This document shows positions 1 through 8,491 of a stretch of DNA of 64,000 bases, one piece after another. The position numbers were made by a program, and so were the translations under genes. This DNA comes from Hominisplanchenecus murintestinalis (GTDB lineage Bacteria > Bacillota > Clostridia > Lachnospirales > Lachnospiraceae), in assembly GCA_004793585.1 (NCBI GenBank), contig SRZB01000001.1, positions 186,001 to 250,000 on the forward strand. Reading direction: 5' to 3'. The first letter of the stretch is position 1; each line of letters begins with the position of its first letter. The notes below the pieces were generated by a model. The model did no database searches, was not told the DNA's origin, and was given only the letters and a program-made list of their open reading frames with translations.

Positions 1-127
1 CCTCGAATATGCCGATAAACATGGACTGACTCTCTCCGGATTTTCTTATGAGAAAGGCATCAACGAAATGGTCGTTGAAAACATTGAAGATTATATTGTT
101 CAGATTGAGATTCCCATTTGGGGATAA
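1..127 (+). CDS. C-terminal end of a MerR/GyrI-like effector-binding protein (partial)
   Basis: Only the last 41 codons are in the window, read in the frame starting at base 2 and ending with TAA at 125-127. The tail contains HGLTLSGFSYEKG and ends in VQIEIPIWG. That resembles the end of the GyrI-like/AraC-type effector-binding domain found at the C terminus of many MerR regulators, where a short beta strand closes the ligand pocket. The DNA-binding part lies outside the window, so the assignment rests on a short stretch and is tentative. The gene converges on the large surface-protein gene that ends 34 bases downstream. Confidence 0.5.
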   Translation, partial: LEYADKHGLTLSGFSYEKGINEMVVENIEDYIVQIEIPIWG

Positions 128-160
128 AGCAGACACATTGCGGTAAAATGTGATTTTACA

Positions 161-3100
161 TTAAAAAGCATCTGCCTCACCATATGTTTCCAGCAGAAAT
201 TTCATACTCCGCTCACACAGCCATTCCCGAACATAACTTAAATGGTTATCCCATGTCTCAATCGCACCCAGAGCGTTATTATGCGTCCCGCTCAACAGCT
301 CCCAACGCTCAAAATTCCGTTCGAAAGAAGCTCTTTGGCTTCTGGCTTCTTCTATCGTCTCATCGATTTTGCGTACAATTTCATCTGATTTCTGCACAAG
401 AATATCAGAAACGAGCTTCTGAAATTCCCCGCTCTCCAAAAGCCGTTTATACCACGCATTCCCTTTTGCCCGAAGTTTATTCCATGAATCCCGTTCCGAA
501 TATACAAGCGTAATATTCCCTATGGAAATATCGTAATCCCACAGCGGGCCACGGCACAATTTTCCATTTTTGTCTTTGTACATATAAAAGCTCAGACCAT
601 CATCAATATCTATAGATTTTACCAGTTCGTCTACAATATATCCTTCCGCAAAGGAACGCATATCAAAATACTGGCTGGCCTCCTCGTAATCGTAAGTCCC
701 CCCCTCTCCTGCCTGAAGCACCTGATAGGCATAATTCAGATAATTTTTCACATAATTTACCTGATCCTCTGTAATCATATCTGTATCCGGCGTCTTGATA
801 TTATAATGCTGCGTTGTATCAGATGGAAGTTTAAACCAGTCCCTATCCAACACCCCTTCCATCTCCCCATCTCCACGGCAGTCCATTTCCACTAAAAATC
901 CAAGCCCTTCTCCCTCCGCCGTTTCATCAATTTCCACTCTATTTGTGCCTGTTTCTGTCTGCTCATTTAAGGTATATACACCCTGATACACACCATTTAT
1001 ATAAACTTCCACTGAGATACTCGTTGTTGTATATTTTTGTGTTTCAAATAAGCTGGCAATGGAATATGTAATATGATTTCTAATCAGGCTCCTGTCAATA
1101 TAGTTTGCAAGCAATATCCAATCTTTTTCCTCCCCGCTTCCAAAAAGATTTATTTTTTTATCAAATTTCAGGCGATAAGGCTTCTTGCCTGGAAATGCCC
1201 AGGTAGAATGCCCTCTGCCACGGATACGCGCCGTTTTATCACGGAACGTATATTCCTCTCTCGTATTAAGGATATCAATTTCACATCCCACGTAATAATC
1301 TCTGGAATCAACCGCCATACCCTGTGTGTCAATTGCAATGACTGGCATACTGAGAAAATCATAATCATAAACCGCCTCTATGGTTTTATCCATATTCTCC
1401 CATGTATCTGTGCGCTCCATCTGTGTATTTCCGTCGCTCCACTGCACAAACTTATACCCCAGCTTCGCGGCGGGCGCCTGAACGGTCACAGTTTGGCCTC
1501 TTTCAGAGACAAACTTCTTTTCGTATTTCCCCTCGTCGTCAAAACCTTCACTTTTCAGGGAATCCACAGTATAATGAACCGTCCACGTATCTGTATCCTC
1601 TAATGCCGCTCTGCCGCATATGGTACAAGCTGTCTTTTCCGCATTCCAAGTATGTCCCAGCGCATACAATATTTCCTTCGTTGTATACTCACAGCCCTCA
1701 TAAACACAGGAACTGTATGCTTTCCATCCTTCTTCCATGCACGTCGGAACTTTTTCCTGATTGGAAACAGTAAGGCTATGCCTTCCTGTCTTTACCACCG
1801 CCTGTCTATCTGCCACCGCATCACAACGGCTGCAATGCCTGGACTTTACGCCTTCCCTGCTGCATGTCGGAGAGACATCTACCGTAAATTCTGCTGAAAA
1901 CCGGTGCCCTGGCGCGGGAATTTCTTCTGTTTCCTTTTTTCCGCATACCGTACAGCTTCGCTCCCTTCTGCCTCCCTCCAGACATGTAGCCGGAATTACT
2001 GTCTGCCATTCCCCGGCATGGATGTTCGACATCGTGCCAGGCTTTATCCGGGTGTCTGTTGCACTGCATCTTGAACAAACTGCCGTTTCTGTCCCATCTG
2101 CAGCACACGTCTCATCATGATTATACATATAATTTATAAAATTATGTCCCAACGCCGGAATCGTCTCCGTCTCCCTTCTCTGGCACAAAGAACAGATTCT
2201 CTGTCTACTGCCCGCAGTCGTACATGTCGCAGATGCATTTATCTCCCACCTTCCAAAACAATGGCCGCTGGTAATCAACGCTGAATTTTCTTTTGTCCGC
2301 GTGTGCTCTCTGCCACACGTTTCACATACTGCTGTCTCTGTCCCATCTGTAATGCAGGTCGCATCGTTGTTATAACGATAATGTATATACACATGCTCCA
2401 ACTTACTTATTTTCGTCTGTTCTGTTTTCGCTTCACAGCGGCTGCAATGCCTGGACTTTTCCCCTTCTCTTTCGCAGGTTGCTGCTATATCAATCGTAAA
2501 TTCCTCTGCGTAAGCATGGCCAAGCGCTGTCCCCGGCTTTGTCCTGGTATTAGATACCCCGCACATCTCACATACCGCTGTCTCCGTTCCGTCCTTCGTA
2601 CAGGATGCGTTCCCATTGTAGCTGTAAACTGTATACGCATGCTTTCGTTTTTCTATTTTCGTCTGATCCGTCCCGGCTCCGCAGCGGCTGCAATGCCTGG
2701 ATTTCATCCCTTCCTTCTCGCAGGTTGCTGCTATATCAATCGTAAATTCCTCTGCGTAAGCATGGCCAAGCGCTGTCCCCGGCTTTGTCCTGGTATTAGA
2801 TACCCCGCACATCTCACATACCGCTGTCTCCGTTCCGTCCTTCGTACAGGATGCATCTTCATTATAACTGTAAGCCGTACACACATGGCTTAATTTTTCT
2901 ATTTTTGTCTGCTCTGTTTTTACTCCACAGCGATTGCAATGCCTGGATTTCATTCCTTCTTTCTCACAAGTCGCTGCGGCATCAACCGTAAATTCACCCG
3001 TATAAGTATGACCAAGCGCAGGAATCGTTCTTGTCTGTGCATTCCCGCACGCACAGACAGAGCTCTGTTCCCCTGGCGCTGTGCACTCCGGTGCGGTCAC

Positions 3101-3715
3101 CGTCTGCCACTCAGAAAAATGATGCGTATGCAGACTCCTGATTTTCACTGAAGCTCTCTGCCCTTTCCCTTTCAGCAGCTTCCCATACCTCGAATATTTT
3201 TCCTCCGGCACTGTGATGACCGCTCTTTTATGAATTCCTTTGAACGCATTTTTTCCTGCCTTTTTCAGACCCATCGTGTCAATACGAATCTCCTTCAGCT
3301 TCCGGCAGCCATAGAAAGCATTTTTTTCAATGCTTTTTAGGACAGTATTCGTTGTTACTGACCGTAAGCGCTTACAGCCTTTAAACGCGTTCTTCCCTAT
3401 AGAGAGCACTGTCAATGTATAGCCGCTCTTTTTAATCTGCTCTTCCACGACAGCCTTTGTTATTCTCTTTGTCCGTGTGCCAACCAGTGCCACTCCCCCC
3501 CTGCTTCCTTTCAGTGAAAGCACTTCATAGCGGAATTTCCCGGCAAAAAAAGTCTCCCCTTTTTTTAGTTTTGATTTCTGTGCAGAATGGTTCAGCCAAA
3601 CGCCGGGCGCCGGGCTCTTATCGTGAGCGTGCACTGAAACAGAACCTATTATCCCCAGCACAATGCCTAACGTAATTGCTATGAACAAAGATAAACTTGA
3701 TTTTGTTTGTCTCAA
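161..3715 (-). CDS. Secreted CotH-kinase protein with LRR and cysteine-rich tandem repeats
   Basis: A 1184-residue exported protein. It begins at TTG (3713-3715), preceded by GGAGGG at 9-base spacing. Residues 1-30 form a signal peptide ending in VHA. Residues about 75-185 contain BspA-type leucine-rich repeats (SIGKNAFKGC, SIEKNAFYGC). Residues about 197-700 hold 12 units plus a partial one, each with the pattern TC....G......C..CG and often joined by ALGH or PGTALGH. Residues about 705-780 resemble an InlB B-repeat/Listeria-Bacteroides repeat (GYKFVQWSDG). From about 785 to the end is a CotH kinase domain with PYRLKFDKK, KDWILLANYIDRSLIRN and PLWDYDISIGN, the last containing D1060 and D1062, the likely metal-binding acidic residues. 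CotH proteins are atypical kinases known from spore coats. Here the domain is exported and there is no LPXTG anchor or C-terminal membrane segment. The substrate is unknown. Confidence 0.85.
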   Translation of the reverse strand: MRQTKSSLSLFIAITLGIVLGIIGSVSVHAHDKSPAPGVWLNHSAQKSKLKKGETFFAGKFRYEVLSLKGSRGGVALVGTRTKRITKAVVEEQIKKSGYTLTVLSIGKNAFKGCKRLRSVTTNTVLKSIEKNAFYGCRKLKEIRIDTMGLKKAGKNAFKGIHKRAVITVPEEKYSRYGKLLKGKGQRASVKIRSLHTHHFSEWQTVTAPECTAPGEQSSVCACGNAQTRTIPALGHTYTGEFTVDAAATCEKEGMKSRHCNRCGVKTEQTKIEKLSHVCTAYSYNEDASCTKDGTETAVCEMCGVSNTRTKPGTALGHAYAEEFTIDIAATCEKEGMKSRHCSRCGAGTDQTKIEKRKHAYTVYSYNGNASCTKDGTETAVCEMCGVSNTRTKPGTALGHAYAEEFTIDIAATCEREGEKSRHCSRCEAKTEQTKISKLEHVYIHYRYNNDATCITDGTETAVCETCGREHTRTKENSALITSGHCFGRWEINASATCTTAGSRQRICSLCQRRETETIPALGHNFINYMYNHDETCAADGTETAVCSRCSATDTRIKPGTMSNIHAGEWQTVIPATCLEGGRRERSCTVCGKKETEEIPAPGHRFSAEFTVDVSPTCSREGVKSRHCSRCDAVADRQAVVKTGRHSLTVSNQEKVPTCMEEGWKAYSSCVYEGCEYTTKEILYALGHTWNAEKTACTICGRAALEDTDTWTVHYTVDSLKSEGFDDEGKYEKKFVSERGQTVTVQAPAAKLGYKFVQWSDGNTQMERTDTWENMDKTIEAVYDYDFLSMPVIAIDTQGMAVDSRDYYVGCEIDILNTREEYTFRDKTARIRGRGHSTWAFPGKKPYRLKFDKKINLFGSGEEKDWILLANYIDRSLIRNHITYSIASLFETQKYTTTSISVEVYINGVYQGVYTLNEQTETGTNRVEIDETAEGEGLGFLVEMDCRGDGEMEGVLDRDWFKLPSDTTQHYNIKTPDTDMITEDQVNYVKNYLNYAYQVLQAGEGGTYDYEEASQYFDMRSFAEGYIVDELVKSIDIDDGLSFYMYKDKNGKLCRGPLWDYDISIGNITLVYSERDSWNKLRAKGNAWYKRLLESGEFQKLVSDILVQKSDEIVRKIDETIEEARSQRASFERNFERWELLSGTHNNALGAIETWDNHLSYVREWLCERSMKFLLETYGEADAF
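2472..2854 (-). repeat. Two identical 137-bp copies inside the surface-protein gene
   Basis: Bases 2472-2608 and 2718-2854 are identical by eye over 137 bp and are offset by exactly 246 bp, or 82 codons. Each copy spans the end of one cysteine unit and the start of the next. The offset therefore equals one two-unit repeat, and gain or loss of a copy would keep the reading frame. Flanking units have diverged, so this pair looks like the most recent duplication or gene-conversion event in the array. Confidence 0.9.
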
Positions 3716-3743
3716 ATTCTGTTTCCCTCCATTAAATTTCCAA

Positions 3744-3749
3744 ATTATA
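3744..3749 (-). promoter_or_regulatory. Candidate -10 box of the CotH-protein gene
   Basis: The minus strand reads TATAAT, 28 bases before the TTG start, in the AT-rich gap behind the decayed acetyltransferase. No good -35 box lies 17 bases upstream, only a pyrimidine run, so this is a partial call. Confidence 0.35.
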
Positions 3750-3782
3750 TTTTATTTATGAAAAAAAGAAAGCCTCAGAGTA

Positions 3783-4371
3783 TCAAAAATACGTAACTTC
3801 ATACGCCGTGTATTCATAAGCAAAATGATACCCCAGCTTTTCTGCAAGGCTCACCGACCACTTATTCTGCGCATCCCAGCTGGGATACCACTCCCTCTTC
3901 AAACACTCCAGAATCAACTTCGCCCCGCATATACTTCCGATACGCCGCATAATCCTCATACTGCAATACCCAGTCCCTGCACCACGCTATTTTCCTGCAA
4001 TGCCAAAACAGTTTTTCATCTATCATTTTTAATGTATATCCGCCCGGCAGTTCATCCACCGCCTTCTGCAACGCCTCTCTGTCAAAAACATCTTTCTCCT
4101 TCTTTATCGCATACCGAGCGACTCTCTTTGCTTTTTCCCCATAGCATTCCTCAATCAAATCCGCCCAATCTTTATCCTGCGGAACCATAATCATAAAGTC
4201 CCGCATATCCTGTCCCGGATGATACAGTACAAACTCTCTGTTACACTTCCCTGCAAGAAAGCAAAAATCTCCCAGCACCGCCATAGCAGAAACCGGGTCT
4301 TCCAGGGAATCCGCATAGATTTTTCCCACTACTCCCTGCCAATACTCCCACGGGCCCTTATACAGGTGTTC
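3783..4371 (-). pseudogene. Decayed GNAT acetyltransferase (PF12746-like) with internal deletion
   Basis: The upstream frame reads from about 4371 through GVVGKIYADSLEDP, GDFCFLAGK and YEDYAAYRKYMRG, and stops at 3862. The last stretch is read in the wrong frame. From about 3925 another frame gives AKLILECLKREW, PSWDAQNKWSVSLAEKLGYHF and EYTAYEVTYF, ending with TGA at 3783-3785. Both pieces match the GNAT_acetyltran family. The segment that should lie between them, which carries the acetyl-CoA binding motif (RRKGLA-like), is missing. An out-of-frame internal deletion near 3920-3927 explains this. The 5' end also lacks a normal start: the frame overlaps the end of the upstream VOC gene and is closed by TAG at 4372-4374. 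A 155-codon GTG-started protein could still be made from 4329 but would lack the catalytic core. Confidence 0.8.
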
Positions 4372-4720
4372 CTACTTCTATCAAATTTCCATCCGGATCG
4401 TAAAAACGAATGACCCGCTGTCCCCAGCTATGCGTCATCAGACGATTTACATACTCGATTGGTTCTGGATAATCATTCAGTTTCTTTGCAAAAGCATCGA
4501 TATCTGCCTCTTCAAAATATAGCTCACTCATATGATTGCGTCCGATGCACTCTCTGTTCAGGAACTGCTTCCAATATTTTATGTCTTGAAGAACCAGCCC
4601 CTCTGTCATAATAACGTTGCCGTCATTGTCAAGAATCACTTCCAGTCCAAATAAATTCCTATAAAAAGCAATCGACTTTTCCATATCCTTAACCACAATT
4701 AGAATGTTCTTTAATTTCAT
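4358..4720 (-). CDS. VOC/glyoxalase-family protein
   Basis: A 120-residue single-domain protein of the vicinal oxygen chelate superfamily (glyoxalase, bleomycin-resistance, dioxygenase fold). It opens with IVVKDMEKSIAFYRNLFGLEV, the usual first beta-alpha unit, and ends with RFYDPDGNLIEVGTP, which supplies the conserved metal-binding glutamate of the second unit. The length is normal for family members that work as dimers. AAGGTGGTGG precedes the ATG. Its substrate cannot be told from sequence. Its stop overlaps the 5' end of the decayed acetyltransferase, so the two may once have been cotranscribed. Confidence 0.85.
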   Translation of the reverse strand: MKLKNILIVVKDMEKSIAFYRNLFGLEVILDNDGNVIMTEGLVLQDIKYWKQFLNRECIGRNHMSELYFEEADIDAFAKKLNDYPEPIEYVNRLMTHSWGQRVIRFYDPDGNLIEVGTPV

Positions 4721-4812
4721 TTTTCATCCACCACCTTCTCAAAAGCTGCTGTCTACGCCATTTTTCTCTGCAAATTTCCACAATGCATTACATTTGCTCA
4801 TTTTTTTCTTTC

Positions 4813-5127
4813 TTAATTATCTTCTTTTTCCGGATACTCCTTATCCTTCCAGTACCACCACTTCAATTTTTCCGGTTCATGCTGTTCATGCTCTGCAAAA
4901 TACACCGCGCAGCGGAATACATACAACACACATCTGTCATCCTGAAATCCTTTTTTCAGACAGTCCAAATGATACAGTTCTTCCGGACTTTTCCCCCTCA
5001 AATCTGCAATACAGCGAATCCCAATATTGTGCAGATGCTTTTCCATATTTGCCCCCACACCGGGAATTTTCTTTAAATCACTCGCTGGAATCTCTTTAGG
5101 AAATTGTAATTTTATGTAATTTTTCAT
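4813..5127 (-). CDS. Cdd1-like helix-hairpin-helix protein
   Basis: A 104-residue soluble protein. The N-terminal half contains a helix-hairpin-helix pair, LKKIPGVGANMEKHLHNIGI, followed by the conserved block RCVLYVFRCAVYFAE. This is the signature of the small Pathogenicity locus/Cdd1 family, named after a gene next to the Clostridioides difficile toxin locus. Despite the name the family is widespread in commensals. The helix-hairpin-helix suggests nonspecific DNA contact; the actual role is not established. The start is ATG with AGGGGATG upstream. Confidence 0.8.
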   Translation of the reverse strand: MKNYIKLQFPKEIPASDLKKIPGVGANMEKHLHNIGIRCIADLRGKSPEELYHLDCLKKGFQDDRCVLYVFRCAVYFAEHEQHEPEKLKWWYWKDKEYPEKEDN

Positions 5128-5253
5128 CTACATCCCCTCATCTTTCCCCGCCAAAAACTTCTCTGTTTTTAATTTTCGCCTGTTGACACCTCTGTTAAAT
5201 TTCACACATCCTTATTTTACTCCAAATTAAGCTGCATTTCAAGAAGCCTAAAA

Positions 5254-5296
5254 ATAAAGTGCATAAGTTCTGTTACTGATAACTTACGCACTTTAT
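5254..5296 (-). terminator. Terminator after the C39-like peptidase gene
   Basis: Arms 5254-5269 and 5281-5296 are complementary over 16 bp with one mismatch, with an 11-base loop. On the minus strand the hairpin is followed by TTTTTA. It lies 75 bases beyond the stop of the peptidase gene. Confidence 0.75.
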
Positions 5297-5370
5297 TCAA
5301 TACTCTCGAAAATACTAAATTCTCATAACGTGATACTCTCTATATTTGTCTGATAAAGTAGTATCCGCCT

Positions 5371-6345
5371 TTATTCATTCAAACTATACCACCACATATT
5401 TACAATCTGATTTTTCAGTTCCTCATAACTCCAAGTTTTCTCACTGCGAATCTTGCTATTAGGGTCATTGACATGGAACATCCCATTTTCATAACCAGTG
5501 AGCACAATAAAATGCCCATTATCCGTGAAATCTCCCGGCCCCATACTGCAAATAATCGGATTTCCGTAGGAAAGCGTATTTGCCATCGCATTTTCATCCA
5601 GCCCCAGCATCGTCCCTGTCACCCCGAACTCCTGGCAGCCATATGTCATCAAATCCCAGCTCGTATCCATCTCTTTCGTCAAAAATCCATTGTTCTCACT
5701 GTACGATGCTACCGTGTAAGGCGTAATGTCTGTCCGCCCTGTCAGCCCTGACGCTACCATAGCAATACAGGTCGGTCCACATCCACTGACTGCCACCATA
5801 CTTTCTCCATAAGTTCCGTAGCCCCATCTTTCATCCCACTGCAGAAGCAGAGGAATCTCGCCTTGTACCGGAGCCTGTCCAATGCTTTCCTCACACGGCA
5901 CATCTTTCTTATCCCAGTAATCCAGCACAAAGTCCAGTGTCTCAATATTCTTTGAAAGCATTTTCAGCACCCTCTCCGGATACAAGTCAGCTTTTTCCAC
6001 TACATCGCTAATCCGCGAGTCCTGTTCCTCCATCTCCAAAAGTTCCTTTACATAGGGCACATCCGCATTTTTTTGAGGACTTGGCTTGCTCCCCAAACCG
6101 TCCTGTTTCAGAACTGCGTCACCCGGCAACGTTCTGGAAACCTCCACCCCTGCTCCCTCCGCCTCAGAGGGAAGAATATCTTTCAGTACCCATACAGTCC
6201 CCAGCACAATTGCCAGGCTTGCCGCGCAAACCAGGATGCGTCTGATTCTTCGCATCTGTTTCATACGGCGGCGCCGTCTTAAATGCCTTTCGTAACTCCT
6301 GCCCTGTCCCCGATAATTATCACTCTGTCTTGCCATTTTGTGCAT
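5371..6345 (-). CDS. Membrane-anchored C39-like cysteine peptidase
   Basis: A protein of about 324 residues with a very basic N terminus (RHLRRRRRMKQMRRIRR), then one hydrophobic segment at about residues 36-54. This suggests a type II anchor with the enzyme outside. A linker of roughly 100 residues leads to a papain-like C39 domain: nucleophile C189 in SGCGPTC, H278 in NGHFIVLTGY and D294 in HVNDPNS. The domain belongs to the stand-alone Peptidase_C39_2 group, not the bacteriocin-ABC type, and no exporter is adjacent. Start choice: GAGGGGAG lies 3 bases before the ATG at 6345 and 12 bases before the ATG at 6336, so either may be used. The target is unknown. Confidence 0.8.
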   Translation of the reverse strand: MHKMARQSDNYRGQGRSYERHLRRRRRMKQMRRIRRILVCAASLAIVLGTVWVLKDILPSEAEGAGVEVSRTLPGDAVLKQDGLGSKPSPQKNADVPYVKELLEMEEQDSRISDVVEKADLYPERVLKMLSKNIETLDFVLDYWDKKDVPCEESIGQAPVQGEIPLLLQWDERWGYGTYGESMVAVSGCGPTCIAMVASGLTGRTDITPYTVASYSENNGFLTKEMDTSWDLMTYGCQEFGVTGTMLGLDENAMANTLSYGNPIICSMGPGDFTDNGHFIVLTGYENGMFHVNDPNSKIRSEKTWSYEELKNQIVNMWWYSLNE

Positions 6346-6487
6346 TTCTCCCCTCAGTATTACTGTCACTGCTTCACGGCAGCTGCTCTCAAACGCCTGT
6401 CAGTAACTATTTATATTTTATCGAAAATGTAACAGGAAATCTTCATTATTTTGTAAATGTTTTTTAAGCGCAGGACACATATGAAAA

Positions 6488-6517
6488 AGGGAACACCGCA
6501 TTTCCGCAGCATTCCCT
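6488..6517 (-). terminator. Second terminator downstream of rpsA
   Basis: The minus strand reads AGGGAA, an imperfect GC-rich stem, then TTCCCT followed by a short T run. It sits about 15 bases beyond the stronger rpsA hairpin, forming a tandem pair. Confidence 0.5.
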
Positions 6518-6532
6518 GAATTTTTCTAAAAA

Positions 6533-6571
6533 TTATGTAACAGTTCAGCCTTCGGCTGAACTGTTACATAA
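6533..6571 (-). terminator. rpsA terminator with an 18-bp perfect stem, related to the 29-kb structured repeat
   Basis: Arms 6533-6550 and 6554-6571 are perfectly complementary, with a 3-base TTC loop. The minus strand continues with TTTTTAG. It begins 3 bases after the rpsA stop. The 19 bases GTAACAGTTCAGCCTTCGG also form the left arm of the large element at 29292-29428. Confidence 0.85.
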
Positions 6572-6574
6572 TTA

Positions 6575-7657
6575 TTACTCTTCTTCTGTTTCCTGCGCCG
6601 GAGCAATGCTCTCAAGAGCCTTCATGCTGAGGCTGATTTTCTTATCTCCCTCATTGAAGTCAACTACTTTTGCATCAATCATCTGTCCGGCTTTCAGCAC
6701 ATCAGCGGGCCTGTCCACATGCTCGTGTGAAATCTGGGATACATGCAGAAGAGCGTCCACGCCTGGCTCTAACTCAACAAATGCACCAAAATCTGTCATT
6801 CTGGCAACTCTTCCTGTCACCACATTGCCAACTGCATATTTCTCTGATGCAGACAGCCATGGGTTCTGATCCTCAAACTTCAAACTCAGGGCAATCTTAT
6901 CGCCGTTGATATCTTTGATAAGCACGGAAAGAGTCTCTCCTACTTTGAATACTTTCTTCGGATTCTCCACACGTCCCCAGGACATCTCGGATATATGAAG
7001 CAGACCGTCTGCGCCTCCCAAATCGACAAACGCGCCAAAATCTGTCACATTCTTAACAACGCCTTCTACTACGTCGCCGACATGAATCCTCTCAAACAGT
7101 TCTTTCTGCATCTCGGCTTTCCTTGCAACAATAAGCTGCTTTCTGTCACCGATAACCCTTCTTCTGCGCGGGTTAAACTCACTGATTACAAACTCAATTT
7201 CCTGTCCTGCATATTTTCCGAGATTTTTCTCGTAAGTATCTGATACCAGGCTTGCCGGAATAAATACTCTGGCCTCTTCTACGATAACGCTTAAGCCTCC
7301 ATCCAAAACCTGCGCAACAGTAGCCTTCAGCACTTCCTGTGTCTCAAAAGCTTCTTCTAATCTCTTATTTCCTTTTTCTGCTGCGAGCCTCTTATAAGTC
7401 AATGACACCTGTCCCTCGCCGTCATTAACTTTCAGCACTTTCGCTTCCATCTTATCATTCACATGGACGACATCTCGCAAATTGATGCTGGAATCATTTG
7501 AATACTCACTCTTCGTGATGATACCATCAGCCTTATAGCCAATGTTCAGGATGATTTCGTCCTCCTTGACATCAATTACAGTCCCCTCAACAACCTCTCC
7601 GTTATGAATTGTTTTGAACGACTCGTTCAGCAACTGCTCAAAGCTCATTTCTGACAT
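6575..7657 (-). CDS. rpsA: S1 RNA-binding domain protein (30S ribosomal protein S1 homologue)
   Basis: A 360-residue protein made almost entirely of S1 OB-fold repeats. Four are visible, the third and fourth being the clearest: VVEGVVKNVTDFGAFVDLGG followed by GLLHISEMS, and VTGRVARMTDFGAFVEL followed by DALLHVSQIS. It binds mRNA and helps ribosome loading. Firmicute versions are shorter than the six-domain E. coli protein and are often called S1-like. The start at 7657 has AGGAGG at 10-base spacing. A second ATG at 7648 overlaps the ispH stop as ATGA but lies too far from that site. The resulting 13-bp out-of-frame overlap with ispH is notable because many Clostridia carry an IspH-S1 fusion. 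Confidence 0.92.
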   Translation of the reverse strand: MSEMSFEQLLNESFKTIHNGEVVEGTVIDVKEDEIILNIGYKADGIITKSEYSNDSSINLRDVVHVNDKMEAKVLKVNDGEGQVSLTYKRLAAEKGNKRLEEAFETQEVLKATVAQVLDGGLSVIVEEARVFIPASLVSDTYEKNLGKYAGQEIEFVISEFNPRRRRVIGDRKQLIVARKAEMQKELFERIHVGDVVEGVVKNVTDFGAFVDLGGADGLLHISEMSWGRVENPKKVFKVGETLSVLIKDINGDKIALSLKFEDQNPWLSASEKYAVGNVVTGRVARMTDFGAFVELEPGVDALLHVSQISHEHVDRPADVLKAGQMIDAKVVDFNEGDKKISLSMKALESIAPAQETEEE

Positions 7658-8490
7658 TCTTTCAGAACCTCCTCAATTAAATTATTTGGGGTTGAAGCCC
7701 CTGCGGTAATACCTACGCAACTCATGGAGTGTAACTGACGTACATCCAAATCATCGAGTGTCTGTATATAGTAAGTATTTTCACATTCATTTTTACATAT
7801 TTCAAATAGCTTACGGGTATTGGAACTGTGTCTGCCTCCAATGACAATCATACCGTCCGATTCCCTTGCAATACGACGTGCCTCCGTCTGGCGTTCCTCC
7901 GTCGCATTACAAATCGTATTTAAAACAATTATATCATAACCCTTTTCGGAAATAATTTCAACTAAATTATGAAATTTATTGTAATTAAATGTCGTCTGAC
8001 TGACCAGGCACAGCTTTTTTGTACTGTCCGCCGTGAAATTCCGCGCCTCTTCCTCTGTCTGGAGCACTGTTACATCCCCCTGGCACCAGCCCCTGATTCC
8101 TTCCACCTCAGGGTGCATGGCGTCCCCGATAATCACAATCCCCGCTCCCTTCCTGCTCTCCCTCTCTACAATTTTGTGAATTTTCTTCACAAAAGGGCAG
8201 GTAGCGTCTACGAGATTCAGGCCTCTTGCTTCTATCCTTTCCTGTATTTCCCGTGACACTCCATGTGATCGGATGATGACCGTTCCACTCTCCAGCCCAT
8301 CTAACTCCTCTTTGCTGCCGATTACCTTTACGCCTCTTGCCGTCAGGTCTTTCACAACTTCCTCATTATGAATAATCGGTCCATAAGTATAAATGAATCC
8401 TTCAGCTTTTTCCGCCTGTTCATAGACCTTATCCACCGCCCGCTTCACACCGAAACAGAAGCCGGCAGTCTCTGCAACCCTTACTTTCAT
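7645..8490 (-). CDS. ispH: 4-hydroxy-3-methylbut-2-enyl diphosphate reductase
   Basis: IspH (LytB), about 281 residues. It carries out the last step of the MEP isoprenoid pathway, making IPP and DMAPP with a 3Fe-4S/4Fe-4S cluster. The cluster cysteines are visible in ETAGFCFGVKRAV, VDATCPFVKKIH and NTICNATEERQ. The active-site TSQTTFN equivalent reads VSQTTFNYNKF. The start is placed at 8490: this ATG lies 1 base after the cmk stop and MKVRVAETAGFCFG matches family N termini. An upstream in-frame start would add a non-family extension. The tight spacing implies translational coupling with cmk. Confidence 0.95.
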   Translation of the reverse strand: MKVRVAETAGFCFGVKRAVDKVYEQAEKAEGFIYTYGPIIHNEEVVKDLTARGVKVIGSKEELDGLESGTVIIRSHGVSREIQERIEARGLNLVDATCPFVKKIHKIVERESRKGAGIVIIGDAMHPEVEGIRGWCQGDVTVLQTEEEARNFTADSTKKLCLVSQTTFNYNKFHNLVEIISEKGYDIIVLNTICNATEERQTEARRIARESDGMIVIGGRHSSNTRKLFEICKNECENTYYIQTLDDLDVRQLHSMSCVGITAGASTPNNLIEEVLKECQK

Positions 8491-8491
8491 C

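Noticed and set aside
200..3700. Zinc-ribbon regulatory protein reading of the CxxC repeats
   Set aside because: The signal peptide and the CotH, LRR and InlB-like modules place the repeats outside the cell, so a nucleic-acid-binding zinc ribbon role is unlikely, although metal binding is not excluded.
5371..6345. Bacteriocin-processing role for the C39-like peptidase
   Set aside because: No ABC exporter domain, no double-glycine leader peptide gene and no immunity gene lie next to it.
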